This document shows positions 43,622-52,759 of a DNA stretch of 64,000 nucleotides, piece by piece. Numbering within the stretch: position 1 is the stretch's first letter; every line of letters begins with the position of its first letter. Under the pieces are notes generated by a model that did no database searches, was not told where the DNA came from, and worked only from the letters and a program-made list of their open reading frames with translations. Source of the DNA: Microbacterium pumilum (GTDB taxonomy: Bacteria; Actinomycetota; Actinomycetes; Actinomycetales; Microbacteriaceae); contig NZ_BAAAOH010000001.1 of assembly GCF_039530225.1 (NCBI RefSeq), positions 3,348,001 through 3,412,000 on the forward strand. The letters run 5' to 3'. The translations under genes were made by a program, and so were the position numbers.

Positions 43622-43649
43622 GACACGAGACACAGTGGCGGAAGGTTCA
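43622..43649 (-). promoter_or_regulatory. SigL-type ECF promoter (TGAACC, N16, CGTGTC)
   Basis: On the minus strand TGAACC (43644-43649), 16 bases and CGTGTC (43622-43627) match the promoter consensus known for mycobacterial SigL, itself controlled by a zinc anti-sigma factor. The start codon of the sigma gene lies 17 bases further on. Confidence 0.65.
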
Positions 43650-43657
43650 GCCGTGTG

Positions 43658-44230
43658 TCAGCGGACCGAGCCGACCAGGACGTCCCAGACGGCGGGATCG
43701 GACATGAGCGGCACCAGCATGAGACTGCCGCACGCGAACGTGAAGACGATGCCTCCGACGAGCGGGATCCACCATGTCAGCCGTCCGCGGCGCAGGCTCC
43801 ACAGAGACAGCGCAGCCGTGATGGCCCAGCCGACCGCGAGGATGATCGCGGCCGCGATGCCCCAGGGCCGTCCCGCGGCGGGGTCGGACAGCTCGACGTC
43901 GACCCCGAGCAGCCTGAAGACCGTGTCGGTGTAGGCGCCGTAGTCCACGAGTGCGGGGATCGATGTCACGACGTTCACCAGCCCATACGCGAGCAGCGCG
44001 AACGTGATGATGCGGTCGTAGGGCCGTGGTCGGCGCTCGGCCGTAGCGGCCGGCGCGGACGCCCGTCCCGGGACGACCGCCGGGGGCGTGGGCTCGAGCT
44101 GAACCGCTGGTCCGGCACTCGCGGCCAGGGTCGTCGCGTCCGGCTGACGGATGCGGGCGCGCTGCTCCTCGGGCGTCGCGTACTCGCCGTACTGCGGCCG
44201 CGGCGGCGAATCGGGGGTCTGGTCGGTCAT
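43658..44230 (-). CDS. DUF6264 family membrane protein
   Basis: A 190-residue protein. The first 75 residues are a Pro/Arg/Ala-rich cytosolic tail (PRPQYGEYATPEEQRARI); four hydrophobic segments follow (RIITFALLAYGLVNVVTSI, PWGIAAAIILAVGWAITAAL, and others). Family known from Microbacteriaceae with no function. The ATG shares one base with the ispH stop codon, so the two are co-expressed. Confidence 0.82.
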   Translation of the reverse strand: MTDQTPDSPPRPQYGEYATPEEQRARIRQPDATTLAASAGPAVQLEPTPPAVVPGRASAPAATAERRPRPYDRIITFALLAYGLVNVVTSIPALVDYGAYTDTVFRLLGVDVELSDPAAGRPWGIAAAIILAVGWAITAALSLWSLRRGRLTWWIPLVGGIVFTFACGSLMLVPLMSDPAVWDVLVGSVR

Positions 44231-45303
44231 CAGCGGCCACGTCCTCCCAGGGCGCGGTCATCACGCCGGCCGTCGGCATCCTGACGCAGCTCTTTCGGGA
44301 GCGAGAACAGCAGGTCCTCCTCGGCGGTGCGCACCTCTTCCACATCGCGGAAGCCGGCGAGCGCCAGGTCTTCCATGACCTGCTGCACGAGCACCTCGGG
44401 CACCGAGGCACCGCTCGTCACACCGACGGTCGCGACGCCCTCGAACCAGGCCTGCTCCACCTCATCGGCGTAGTCGACGCGGTACGCCGCCTTGGCGCCG
44501 TATTCGAGAGCCACCTCGACGAGCCGGACGCTGTTCGACGAGTTGGCCGAGCCGACGACGATCACGAGATCGGCATCCTTCGCGACCTTCTTGATCGCCA
44601 CCTGGCGGTTCTGGGTGGCGTAGCAGATGTCATCCGACGGCGGATCCTGCAGCTGCGGGAAGCGCTCGCGCAGGCGCCGCACGGTCTCCATCGTCTCGTC
44701 CACCGAGAGTGTCGTCTGCGACAGCCACACCACCTTCGACGGGTCGCGCACCTCCACGACATCCGCGTGGTCCGGCGAGTTCACGACCGTGACGTGGTCG
44801 GGAGCCTCACCGGCGGTCCCTTCGACCTCCTCGTGACCCTCGTGGCCGATCAGCAGGATCTCGTAATCGTCGCGCGCGAACCGGACCGCCTCGCGGTGCA
44901 CCTTCGTCACGAGCGGGCAGGTCGCGTCGATGGCCTGCAGGCCGCGATCGGATGCCGCGTTGACGACGGCCGGTGACACACCGTGTGCGCTGAAGACGAC
45001 GTGAGAACCCGCCGGCACCTCGTCGACCTCTTCGACGAAGACCGCCCCCTTCTGCTCGAGCTCGGTCACGACGTGGATGTTGTGGACGATCTGCTTTCGG
45101 ACGTAGACGGGAGCCCCGTAACGCTCGAGCGCCTTCTCGACGGCGACGACGGCGCGGTCGACTCCGGCGCAGTAGCCGCGAGGCGAGGCGAGGAGCACCC
45201 GCTTGGGTCGGCCGACCGGGATATCCTGGAGCGGTTCGCGCCGTCGCGGAATGCGCGGGACGGGCATACTCACAGAGGTCTTGCCCAAGGCGCTGGTGCT
45301 CAC
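44230..45303 (-). CDS. ispH: 4-hydroxy-3-methylbut-2-enyl diphosphate reductase
   Basis: A 357-residue [4Fe-4S] enzyme, last step of the MEP isoprenoid pathway. Cluster Cys lie in [21 protein letters not shown] and [36 protein letters not shown] and [16 protein letters not shown] bind the substrate. The GTG start lies six bases after a near-perfect TAGAAT box, so a leaderless mRNA is likely. An N-terminal extension of about 30 residues is common in actinobacteria. Confidence 0.97.
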   Translation of the reverse strand: MSTSALGKTSVSMPVPRIPRRREPLQDIPVGRPKRVLLASPRGYCAGVDRAVVAVEKALERYGAPVYVRKQIVHNIHVVTELEQKGAVFVEEVDEVPAGSHVVFSAHGVSPAVVNAASDRGLQAIDATCPLVTKVHREAVRFARDDYEILLIGHEGHEEVEGTAGEAPDHVTVVNSPDHADVVEVRDPSKVVWLSQTTLSVDETMETVRRLRERFPQLQDPPSDDICYATQNRQVAIKKVAKDADLVIVVGSANSSNSVRLVEVALEYGAKAAYRVDYADEVEQAWFEGVATVGVTSGASVPEVLVQQVMEDLALAGFRDVEEVRTAEEDLLFSLPKELRQDADGRRDDRALGGRGR

Positions 45304-45309
45304 CCCTCG

Positions 45310-45315
45310 ATTCTA
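45310..45315 (-). promoter_or_regulatory. -10 box TAGAAT, leaderless promoter of ispH
   Basis: TAGAAT on the minus strand with six bases to the GTG at 45303; the best -10 match seen in the window. Confidence 0.7.
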
Positions 45316-45383
45316 CGGTCGGCCCCCCTGAGCGCAGGCCGAACAGCGCGCCATCCCGGCGCCGACAGGCAGGAAAGGACCGC

Positions 45384-46718
45384 GTGACGACCTTCGAGCC
45401 TCAGATCGCCCCGGGCGAGGCGCCCCCGCCGGATTCCGTCAAGCCGCGCGACTCCACGCCCCAGGCGCCGACATCCGTGTCTCGGCTCAACGAGACGATC
45501 CGCGGATTCGTCTCGAATTGGGGCTCGGTGTGGGTCGAGGGTGAGATCACGGGGTGGAACCTCCGCGGCGGCACGGTGTTCGGCCGGCTCAAGGATCTCT
45601 CCACCGACGCGACGATCGCATTCCGGATCTGGTCGTCGACGCGCGAGCGGCTTGCGGACGACATGAAGGTCGGCGACCATGTCATCGCCTGCGTCAAGGC
45701 CGACTACTTCGTGAAGGGCGGGGACTTCAGCTTCGGCGTCTCGTCGATGCGGCATGTGGGTCTCGGTGATCAGCTCGAGCGCCTCGAGCGCCTTCGCGCC
45801 AAGCTGCGAACCGAGGGACTGTTCGACGCGTCGCGCAAGAAGCCGATCCCCTTCCTGCCGCACGTCATCGGACTGATCACGGGCGAACGATCGGATGCCG
45901 AGAAGGACGTGCGACGCAACGCCGAGCTGCGCTGGCCGCACGTGCGCTTCCGCGCCGCTTACGCCTCCGTCCAGGGCGACCGGTGCGTGCCCGAGACGAT
46001 CGGCGCCCTGAAGGCACTGGACGCCGACCCGAACGTCGATGTCATCGTCATCGCCCGCGGCGGCGGCGACCCGCAGAGTCTGCTCGGGTTCAGCGATGAA
46101 CGACTGCTGCGCGCGGTGGCCGCGGCATCCACCCCCGTCGTCAGTGCGATCGGCCACGAGAACGACCATCCGCTCCTGGACGATGTCGCCGACGTTCGGG
46201 CATCCACTCCGACGGACGCGGCCAAGCGGCTGGTTCCGGATGTCGCCGAGCAGCGCGCCGCGGTCGCGCAGCTCCGGTCACGCCTCACGTCGCGGCTGAC
46301 CCAGCGCGTGACGCACGACATCGCGCAGCTCGAACAGCTGCGGTCGCGGCCCGCGCTGCGCGACCCCGACTCACTGCTCACGTCCCGCGCGCACGAAGTG
46401 GAGCTGCTCACCGCGCGGGGACGCGATCGGATCGGCCGGGGTCTCGAGGCGGGTGCACGGCGTACCGCCGAGCTGCGGGCTACGCTCGGTGCCCTCTCGC
46501 CCGCATCGACACTCGCCCGCGGCTATGCCATCGCCCATCTGGCCGACGGTGTGATCGTTCGGGATGCCGCGCAGGCGCCGAGGGGCGACAGGGTCATCGT
46601 CACGGTGGGGCGCGGATCGTTCGCCACGCGTTCCGAGGGCGAGATCGCCGAGGTGGATGGACGAGGCGTCGCGGGCGACCTCGCCGACGCCGCAGGCACC
46701 GGTTCGGAGCCGAACTAG
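45384..46718 (+). CDS. xseA: Exodeoxyribonuclease VII large subunit
   Basis: A 444-residue subunit. The OB-fold N-terminus has TSVSRLNETIRGFVSNWGSVWVEGEITGWN; the catalytic core has LPHVIGLITGERSDAEKDV, VIVIARGGGDPQSLLGFSDERLLRAV and PVVSAIGHENDHPLLDDVADVRASTPTDAAK; the C-terminus is a coiled coil. It degrades single-stranded DNA to short fragments with XseB. AGGAAAGGA precedes the GTG. Divergent from ispH. Confidence 0.97.
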   Translation: MTTFEPQIAPGEAPPPDSVKPRDSTPQAPTSVSRLNETIRGFVSNWGSVWVEGEITGWNLRGGTVFGRLKDLSTDATIAFRIWSSTRERLADDMKVGDHVIACVKADYFVKGGDFSFGVSSMRHVGLGDQLERLERLRAKLRTEGLFDASRKKPIPFLPHVIGLITGERSDAEKDVRRNAELRWPHVRFRAAYASVQGDRCVPETIGALKALDADPNVDVIVIARGGGDPQSLLGFSDERLLRAVAAASTPVVSAIGHENDHPLLDDVADVRASTPTDAAKRLVPDVAEQRAAVAQLRSRLTSRLTQRVTHDIAQLEQLRSRPALRDPDSLLTSRAHEVELLTARGRDRIGRGLEAGARRTAELRATLGALSPASTLARGYAIAHLADGVIVRDAAQAPRGDRVIVTVGRGSFATRSEGEIAEVDGRGVAGDLADAAGTGSEPN

Positions 46719-46721
46719 GAT
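46716..46721 (+). promoter_or_regulatory. -10 box TAGGAT overlapping the xseA stop codon
   Basis: The TAG stop of xseA is the first half of TAGGAT, six bases before the ATG of xseB. It looks like a separate leaderless promoter for xseB and the genes after it. Confidence 0.55.
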
Positions 46722-46727
46722 GGAACC

Positions 46728-46979
46728 ATGACCGAAGCCGCCGCTGACGTGGGGTCGCTCACGTTCGAGCAGGCCCGCGACGAGCTCGTGAGGGTCGTTG
46801 CCGAGCTCGAGCAGGGCACGCCCACACTCGAACACTCGCTCGCCCTGTGGGAGCGCGGCGAATCGCTCGCGGCACGGTGCGAGGAGTGGCTCCTCGGCGC
46901 GAAGCGTCGCCTCGATGCCGCCCGTTCCACGGGCGCCGCGGCAGCGTCGGCGCCCTCGGGCGAAGGCACGGTGGCGTGA
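46728..46979 (+). CDS. xseB: Exodeoxyribonuclease VII small subunit
   Basis: An 83-residue helical protein. LTFEQARDELVRVVAELEQGTPTLEHSLALWERGE is the family signature. Several copies bind each XseA. Its stop overlaps the next ATG. A -10 box in the xseA stop codon may give it its own message in addition to readthrough. Confidence 0.95.
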   Translation: MTEAAADVGSLTFEQARDELVRVVAELEQGTPTLEHSLALWERGESLAARCEEWLLGAKRRLDAARSTGAAAASAPSGEGTVA

Positions 46980-47614
46980 TGGCGCAGGCGCCCCGCGTGG
47001 TCGCCGAGCTCGGCAGGCCGGAGACCCCGGAAGAGACCGCCGACCGCAAGGCCGCGGCGTCGGAGGCCTATCGGGCGAGCAAGACCACCCGCAATCTCAT
47101 CGCGGCACTGCTCGTGACGCTCGCTGTCGTGCTGGTCATCATCCTGGGGGTCCCCCGCGGCGCACCGCCGGCGCCCGACCGGATCGACGTCGCGGCCGTC
47201 GCCCGCGACGTCGAGCAGGCCGAGGGCCGGAGGGTCGTCATCCCCGATGCCCCCGAGGACTGGCTGGTGAACAGCGCGACGGTCGACGGTGACTCCACCC
47301 GCGCGTGGACCGTCGTCTATGTTCCCGCCGAGGGCTTCGTCCGCGTCTCCCAGGGGTTCGACGCCGACGAGTCCTGGCCGGCACGGGTGCTCGGCGGGGC
47401 AGAAGCAGACGACACCGTGACGATCGGCGGCGTCGAGTGGGACCGCTACGCCATCGACGACCCTGCGAAGGCCGGCAACGTCTCGGGCGCCCTCTCCACT
47501 GAGGCTGGTACCGATACCGTCATCGTTTACGGATTCGCCGACGACAAGGCGCTCGAGACCGCCGCCGCTTCTGTGGCGGAACAGGTCCTCGAACTCCGCG
47601 AGGAGGCCGAGTGA
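46979..47614 (+). CDS. DUF4245 family membrane-anchored protein
   Basis: A 211-residue protein with one membrane helix (residues about 38-58, NLIAALLVTLAVVLVIILGV) and an exported domain of about 150 residues with the DUF4245 features WLVNSATVDGD and VSQGFDADESW. Function unknown; in actinobacteria it is usually found next to xseAB and fumC, as here. ATGA overlap with xseB and GTGA overlap with the carbonic anhydrase gene. Confidence 0.9.
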   Translation: MAQAPRVVAELGRPETPEETADRKAAASEAYRASKTTRNLIAALLVTLAVVLVIILGVPRGAPPAPDRIDVAAVARDVEQAEGRRVVIPDAPEDWLVNSATVDGDSTRAWTVVYVPAEGFVRVSQGFDADESWPARVLGGAEADDTVTIGGVEWDRYAIDDPAKAGNVSGALSTEAGTDTVIVYGFADDKALETAAASVAEQVLELREEAE

Positions 47615-48267
47615 CCTCGGACGGACCCAGTCCTCGCAAGGCGTGGGCCGAGATGCAGCGCGGCAACGCGCGCTTCGTCGCGGGCGAGCCCCGGCATCCC
47701 CGGCAGGACGTCGAACGACGCAATCTCCTGGCCGCGGGTCAGACGCCGCGCGCCGCGCTCTTCGGCTGCTCCGATTCGCGACTTGCCGCCGAGATCATCT
47801 TCGACAAGGGTCTCGGCGACCTGTTCGTGGTGCGCAACGCAGGTCAGGTGATCTCGGACTCGGTCATCGGCAGCCTCGAGTACGCGGTCGCCGTGCTCGG
47901 CGTACCCCTCATCGTCGTGCTCGGACACGATGAATGCGGCGCCGTGAACGCCGCGATCGAGAGCACCCAGCTCGATGCACCAGCTCTTCCCCCGCACATC
48001 TGGCGACAGATCGCGCCGATCGTGCCGGCGGTGCGCCGCGTCATCCAGCAGAGCGGCAACGGTGCGAGCCTGCCCCTCGAGATCGATGCCGAGCAGGTGG
48101 GGCGCGAGCATCTCCGGGACACGGTCGCGGAACTGCTGCACTCATCGGAGCTGATCAGCGAAGCCGTGGCCGAGGGACGCCTCGCCATCGTGGGCGCCAA
48201 CTACCGCCTGGCAGAAGGCGCGGCGGTGCCCGACATCGTCGTCGGCGCCGCGACCGACGAGGCGTGA
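47611..48267 (+). CDS. Beta-class carbonic anhydrase
   Basis: A 218-residue zinc enzyme hydrating CO2. The zinc ligands are in FGCSDSR and VLGHDECGAV (Cys, Asp/Arg dyad, His, Cys). The GTG overlaps the DUF4245 stop. Supplies bicarbonate for carboxylation reactions. Confidence 0.95.
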   Translation: MTSDGPSPRKAWAEMQRGNARFVAGEPRHPRQDVERRNLLAAGQTPRAALFGCSDSRLAAEIIFDKGLGDLFVVRNAGQVISDSVIGSLEYAVAVLGVPLIVVLGHDECGAVNAAIESTQLDAPALPPHIWRQIAPIVPAVRRVIQQSGNGASLPLEIDAEQVGREHLRDTVAELLHSSELISEAVAEGRLAIVGANYRLAEGAAVPDIVVGAATDEA

Positions 48268-48300
48268 CCGGAACGTAGCAACAGACGGAGGAACGACGAC

Positions 48301-49695
48301 GTGACCGACATCGAATACCGCATCGAGCACGACACGATGGGTGAGGTGCGCGTGCCGAAGGACGCGCTCTACGGGGCGCAGACCCAGCGCGCGGTGGAGA
48401 ACTTCCCCATCTCGGGCGATCCCCTCGAGCCGGCACAGATCGTCGCGCTTGCGCGGATCAAGAAGGCCGCCGCACTCGCCAATAAGGCATTGGGCACTCT
48501 CGACAGCACGATCGCAGAGGCCATCGCGCGCGCGGCGGACCGGATCATCGCAGGCGAGTTCGCCGACCAGTTCCCCATCGACGTGTACCAGACCGGCAGC
48601 GGGACGTCGACGAACATGAACATGAACGAGGTGCTCGCCTCCCTCGCGACCCAGGATCTCGGCTCCCTCGTACACCCGAACGACCATGTCAACGCATCGC
48701 AGTCGTCGAACGACGTCTTCCCGACCTCGGTTCACATCGCGGTCACGCAAGAGTTGATCGACGATCTCATCCCCGCGCTCGACCACCTCGCAGTCTCCCT
48801 CGAGGCGAAGGCCGAGGCGTGGCACGACGTCGTCAAGTCGGGTCGGACGCATCTGATGGATGCGACGCCCGTGACGCTCGGCCAGGAATTCGGCGGGTAC
48901 GCCCGCCAGATGCGACTCGGGATCGAGCGGGTACAGGCCGTGCTGCCTCGCGTCGCCGAGGTTCCGCTCGGCGGAACCGCGGTGGGCACCGGCATCAACA
49001 CCCCGCTGGGGTTCCCGCAGAAGGTGCTCGAGCTCATCGTGGCCGACACCGAGCTGCCGATCACCGAGGCGAAGGATCACTTCGAGGCACAGGCGAACCG
49101 CGACGCGCTCGTGGAGGCATCCGGGGCGCTGCGCACGATCGCCGTGTCGCTGACGAAGATCAACAACGACATCCGGTGGATGGGCTCGGGTCCCAACACC
49201 GGGCTCGGCGAGCTGCACATCCCCGACCTGCAGCCGGGCTCGTCGATCATGCCGGGCAAGGTCAATCCCGTCATCCCCGAGGCGACGCTGATGGTGTGCG
49301 CGCGCGTCATCGGCAACGATGCGACCATCGCCTGGGCGGGGGCATCAGGGAGCTTCGAGCTCAACGTCGCGATCCCGGTGATGGGCACTGCCATCCTGGA
49401 GTCGATCAGCCTCCTCGGCAATGCGGCGCGTCTGCTCGCCGACAAGACGATCGACGGACTCGAGGCGGATGTCGACCGCGCGGCCGCCTACGCCGGCATG
49501 TCGCCATCGATCGTGACGCCGCTCAACAAGCTCATCGGCTACGAGGCGGCGGCGAAGATCGCGAAGCACTCCGTCGCGAAGGGCATCACGGTCCGCGAGG
49601 CCGTGATCGATCTCGGCTACGTCGAGCGGGGCGAACTCACGATCGACCAGCTCGACGAAAAGCTCGATCTGCTGTCGATGACTCATCCCGGATGA
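48301..49695 (+). CDS. fumC: Class II fumarate hydratase
   Basis: A 464-residue homotetrameric TCA-cycle enzyme converting fumarate to malate. Motifs: [56 protein letters not shown], and the SS loop [12 protein letters not shown] with the catalytic Ser. CGGAGGAA lies upstream of the GTG. Follows carbonic anhydrase by 33 bases. Confidence 0.98.
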   Translation: MTDIEYRIEHDTMGEVRVPKDALYGAQTQRAVENFPISGDPLEPAQIVALARIKKAAALANKALGTLDSTIAEAIARAADRIIAGEFADQFPIDVYQTGSGTSTNMNMNEVLASLATQDLGSLVHPNDHVNASQSSNDVFPTSVHIAVTQELIDDLIPALDHLAVSLEAKAEAWHDVVKSGRTHLMDATPVTLGQEFGGYARQMRLGIERVQAVLPRVAEVPLGGTAVGTGINTPLGFPQKVLELIVADTELPITEAKDHFEAQANRDALVEASGALRTIAVSLTKINNDIRWMGSGPNTGLGELHIPDLQPGSSIMPGKVNPVIPEATLMVCARVIGNDATIAWAGASGSFELNVAIPVMGTAILESISLLGNAARLLADKTIDGLEADVDRAAAYAGMSPSIVTPLNKLIGYEAAAKIAKHSVAKGITVREAVIDLGYVERGELTIDQLDEKLDLLSMTHPG

Positions 49696-49730
49696 TCTGA
49701 AGGCTGTGCCGATTCGCGGCATGGTGGAGC

Positions 49731-49736
49731 GATAAT
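49731..49736 (+). promoter_or_regulatory. -10 box GATAAT, leaderless promoter of the two-component system
   Basis: GATAAT, five of six matches to the consensus, with six bases to the GTG at 49743. Confidence 0.6.
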
Positions 49737-49742
49737 CAGAGG

Positions 49743-51254
49743 GTGGCACGCTCACCCCGGCCGATTTCGGCGCGCGTCAGGATCCTCGGAGCGATCCTCG
49801 CTGTGGCGTGCATCGGCCTCGCGATCGTCGGCAGCGTCACATTCCTGGTCCAACGCGAGCGTGTCATCGTCGATGTCGACGCGCGACTCAAAGCTCAGGT
49901 GGACCGGCTCGAAACCGTCGCGCAGGGCGGCCAGGGCGGCCCTGCCAGCGATGTCGGCGACCCGTCCACGCCGAGCCTCGATGTCAACGAGTACGAATCG
50001 CTGACGGCTTACCTCAAGGCCGTGATCGGCACACTCGTCCCCTCACGCAATGAGGCATCCCTCGCGATCATCGACGGCTCCGCACGGCTGGTCCCGGGAA
50101 CGCTGTCGGGCTTCGACATCTCTGAGCAGGATGAGCTGATAGCCCGGGCCGTCGCCGATACCGCCGGGGGCAAAGTGAAGGTCGGTACCGCGGTCACCGA
50201 CATCGGATCGCTTCGATACATCGCCATACCGGTGGAGGTCGAGGGCGATCCGGCGTCGGGCGTATACCTCCGGGCCATCGACCTGGGGGCCGAGCTGGAG
50301 CCCGTCACGGCCGCCATGACGACCTACATCATCGCGGCGGTCGCCGTGCTCATCGCGATCGGCATCGTGGGATGGTTCGTCACAGGCCGCCTGCTCTCCC
50401 CCATCAGACACATGCGCGAGACGGCGGATGCCATCACGATCACCGACCTCTCGCCGCGCCTTCCCACCCAGGGCAACGACGACATCGCCGACCTGTCGCG
50501 CACCGTGAACTCCATGCTCGATCGCATCGAAGGCTCGGTCGACGTTCAGCGCCAACTGCTCGACGACGTTCGTCACGAGCTGAAGACGCCCATCACGATC
50601 GTGCGCGGCCACCTCGAGCTGATGGATCCCACAGATGCCGAGGATGTCGCCAGCGCCCGCCAGATCGGCATCGCCGAGCTGGATCGCATGACGCGACTCG
50701 TGGAGGACATCGACATCCTTGCGACTGCCGAGGGTGACGCCTACAACATGGCCGAGGTCGACCTCGGAGCGCTCACGGCGCGGGTTGCAGAGCTCGTCAC
50801 GGTCATTCCCGACCACTCGTGGAGCATCGACGCGCACGGCGAGGGCGTCATCGTCGCCGACTCGGATCGCCTGCTGCAGGCGTGGCTGCAGCTCGCCGAC
50901 AACGCCGCCAAGTACACCCCGGCAGGTGCTCCGATCGAAGTCGGCAGCGAGCTCGATGGGACGGGCGCCAGATTGTGGGTACGAGACCACGGTGCGGGCA
51001 TCCCTCCTGCCGCCCGCCATCGCATCTTCCGCCGGTTCGACCGTGCCCACGGCAAGCGCTCGGTCGGCGGGTCCGGACTCGGCCTCGCCATCGTCGACGC
51101 CATCACCAAGGGCCATGGCGGGCAATGCGTCGTGACCGACACGCCGGGCGGCGGCGCGACCTTCACGATCCACCTGCCACCCGCCGCGGGGGCGGGGCTG
51201 CCCGCGCCGGTGCGCGCCGGCGACGTCGTGCTGCAGCGTGAGGCGTCCGAGTGA
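49743..51254 (+). CDS. Two-component sensor histidine kinase
   Basis: A 503-residue membrane kinase. Membrane segments at about residues 12-34 and 190-212 enclose an extracytoplasmic sensor of about 150 residues; a HAMP domain follows (VTGRLLSPIRHMRETADAI). His278 in VRHELKTPI is the phosphorylation site. The ATPase domain has DNAAKYTP (N box), WVRDHGAGIP (G1), FDRAHG (F) and GSGLGLAIV (G2). The stop overlaps the response regulator start (GTGA). The signal is unknown. Confidence 0.95.
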   Translation: MARSPRPISARVRILGAILAVACIGLAIVGSVTFLVQRERVIVDVDARLKAQVDRLETVAQGGQGGPASDVGDPSTPSLDVNEYESLTAYLKAVIGTLVPSRNEASLAIIDGSARLVPGTLSGFDISEQDELIARAVADTAGGKVKVGTAVTDIGSLRYIAIPVEVEGDPASGVYLRAIDLGAELEPVTAAMTTYIIAAVAVLIAIGIVGWFVTGRLLSPIRHMRETADAITITDLSPRLPTQGNDDIADLSRTVNSMLDRIEGSVDVQRQLLDDVRHELKTPITIVRGHLELMDPTDAEDVASARQIGIAELDRMTRLVEDIDILATAEGDAYNMAEVDLGALTARVAELVTVIPDHSWSIDAHGEGVIVADSDRLLQAWLQLADNAAKYTPAGAPIEVGSELDGTGARLWVRDHGAGIPPAARHRIFRRFDRAHGKRSVGGSGLGLAIVDAITKGHGGQCVVTDTPGGGATFTIHLPPAAGAGLPAPVRAGDVVLQREASE

Positions 51255-51907
51255 CCAAGATCCTGATCGTCGAGGACGAGCCGCGCATCGCAGCCTTCGT
51301 CAGCCGTGGGCTGCAGTCTGCGGGCTACGAGACAGAGATGGTCGAAGACGGCGCAGATGGCCTTGCACGCGCCCTCAGCGGAGACGCCGACCTCGTGCTG
51401 CTGGACGTGGGACTGCCGACGATGGACGGCTTCGAGGTGCTGCGAGAGCTGCGCTCGCGTGGTTCCGCGGTGCCGATCATCATGCTGACGGCTCGCTCGA
51501 GCACCCGCGACACGGTCGAGGGACTCGATGGTGGCGCCAATGACTACGTTCCGAAGCCCTTCACGTTCGAGGAGCTGCTGGCCCGCGTGCGGTCACGCCT
51601 GCGCGAGACGCCGCTGGCCGCGGGCGTGTCTGTCACGCATGACGACGTGGTGCTCGACATACTCGCCCGACGGGCGACCGTCGGCGGACGAGAAGTCGAC
51701 CTGTCAGCCCGCGAGTTCGCCCTCGCGGAGCAGTTCCTGCGTAATCCGGGCCGCGTGCTGAGCCGGGAGCTGCTCCTCAGCCGGGTGTGGGGGATGGACT
51801 TCGATCCGGGCTCCAACGTTGTCGATGTCTACGTGCGCTATCTGCGCGGCAAGCTCGGTGCAGATCACATCGCGACGGTGCGCGGAGCCGGGTACCGCTG
51901 GGAGTGA
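51251..51907 (+). CDS. OmpR family response regulator
   Basis: A 218-residue regulator. The receiver domain has VEDEPR, phospho-acceptor Asp52 in LLDVG, Thr in MLTARS and Lys in VPKPF. The C-terminal winged helix (residues about 125-218) ends NVVDVYVRYLRGKLGADHIATVRGAGYRWE. GTG start overlapping the kinase stop, so both are made together. A strong hairpin follows. Confidence 0.96.
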   Translation: MTKILIVEDEPRIAAFVSRGLQSAGYETEMVEDGADGLARALSGDADLVLLDVGLPTMDGFEVLRELRSRGSAVPIIMLTARSSTRDTVEGLDGGANDYVPKPFTFEELLARVRSRLRETPLAAGVSVTHDDVVLDILARRATVGGREVDLSAREFALAEQFLRNPGRVLSRELLLSRVWGMDFDPGSNVVDVYVRYLRGKLGADHIATVRGAGYRWE

Positions 51908-51930
51908 TCGCCCTCATCCGGGCATGAAGA

Positions 51931-51960
51931 AGCCCCCGATGCTGGGGGACATCGGGGGCT
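51931..51960 (+). terminator. Hairpin terminator after the two-component system
   Basis: AGCCCCCGATG (51931-51941) pairs with CATCGGGGGCT (51950-51960), 11 bp with an 8-base loop. It lies between convergent genes and can act in both directions. Confidence 0.75.
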
Positions 51961-51990
51961 GGTAAGGGCCGGGCTGGGGAAGCCGGCCAC

Positions 51991-52629
51991 CTATCGGTCG
52001 TGGTTATCTGGGGTATCCCACGATCGATTCTTCTTCACACCGAAGCCATGCTTCTCTGAGTGGCGTTCGGCGTCTCTGTCCGCATCTGCGGAGTCCTGCG
52101 AAGAGCCCTCGTATGCCGCCTGCTCGAGCGCGGCCCGCTTCTCTTCAAGAGTCTTGATCATTGCGTCGATGCGTTCGTCGGACCAGCCGACACGGTTCGC
52201 CCACGCGCGCAGCCTGTCCCATGTTCCGGTCGCCTCGGCCTCGGCGACCGCGTCATCGACGACCGTGGGCTCAGCTGGCGTCGTGGGCGCAGGCACCGAA
52301 ACATCCACCGGTGCCGGTCCCTCCACCGTCTCGGTTCCCTGATCGACAGGCGCCGCCGGCGCCGATGCCGTGGGCGCCGGGGTGGTGGGGGTCGGCGCCG
52401 GAGCCGGCGTGGGGGCCACGGCAGTGGCGGTCGGCGTGGCCGACGGGACGACGACACGGGCCGCGCCGATCGAGGCGCCGCCCGAGTCGGCGAGGGCCAC
52501 GGAGTTTGTCAACGCGACGAGGCAGACGACGGCGACACTCGCCACGACGGTGGCCATGCCACCGACGGCGAAGCGTGTCGTGCTGTCCACGGTCGCCTCC
52601 GTTTCGATCGAGTTCGCAGTCCTGCTCAT
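51991..52629 (-). CDS. Pro/Thr/Ala-rich membrane-anchored or secreted hypothetical protein
   Basis: A 212-residue protein with an N-terminal hydrophobic segment (about residues 24-48, signal anchor or signal peptide ending in ALADS), then a Pro/Ala/Thr-rich linker of about 80 residues that could span the wall, and a charged helical C-terminal domain (WDRLRAWANRVGWSDERIDAMIKTLEEKRAALEQAA). No family recognised. It converges on the two-component system, and an inverted repeat ATGAGACTCTTCTCAT lies about 40 bases upstream of its start. Confidence 0.75.
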   Translation of the reverse strand: MSRTANSIETEATVDSTTRFAVGGMATVVASVAVVCLVALTNSVALADSGGASIGAARVVVPSATPTATAVAPTPAPAPTPTTPAPTASAPAAPVDQGTETVEGPAPVDVSVPAPTTPAEPTVVDDAVAEAEATGTWDRLRAWANRVGWSDERIDAMIKTLEEKRAALEQAAYEGSSQDSADADRDAERHSEKHGFGVKKNRSWDTPDNHDR

Positions 52630-52669
52630 CAATCGTGACAGACCCGGCCCTGTGATAACGCCGATTCAG

Positions 52670-52685
52670 ATGAGACTCTTCTCAT
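52670..52685 (-). promoter_or_regulatory. Inverted repeat ATGAGA-N4-TCTCAT upstream of the Pro-rich protein gene
   Basis: A 16-base dyad symmetric element lies 41-56 bases upstream of the start at 52629, a position typical of activator sites. The OmpR-type regulator encoded next door is a candidate ligand; this is inference. Confidence 0.4.
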
Positions 52686-52721
52686 TCCCACGGCTCGCGG
52701 GGAGCGGCGAAGCAGCGTGCC

Positions 52722-52750
52722 GGCGGGCGGGATGCGGCATCCCGCCCGCC
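52722..52750 (-). terminator. Hairpin terminator after phoH
   Basis: GGCGGGCGGGATGC (52722-52735) and its exact complement (52737-52750) form a 14-bp inverted repeat about ten bases past the phoH stop codon. Confidence 0.65.
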
Positions 52751-52759
52751 TCCCGAGGA

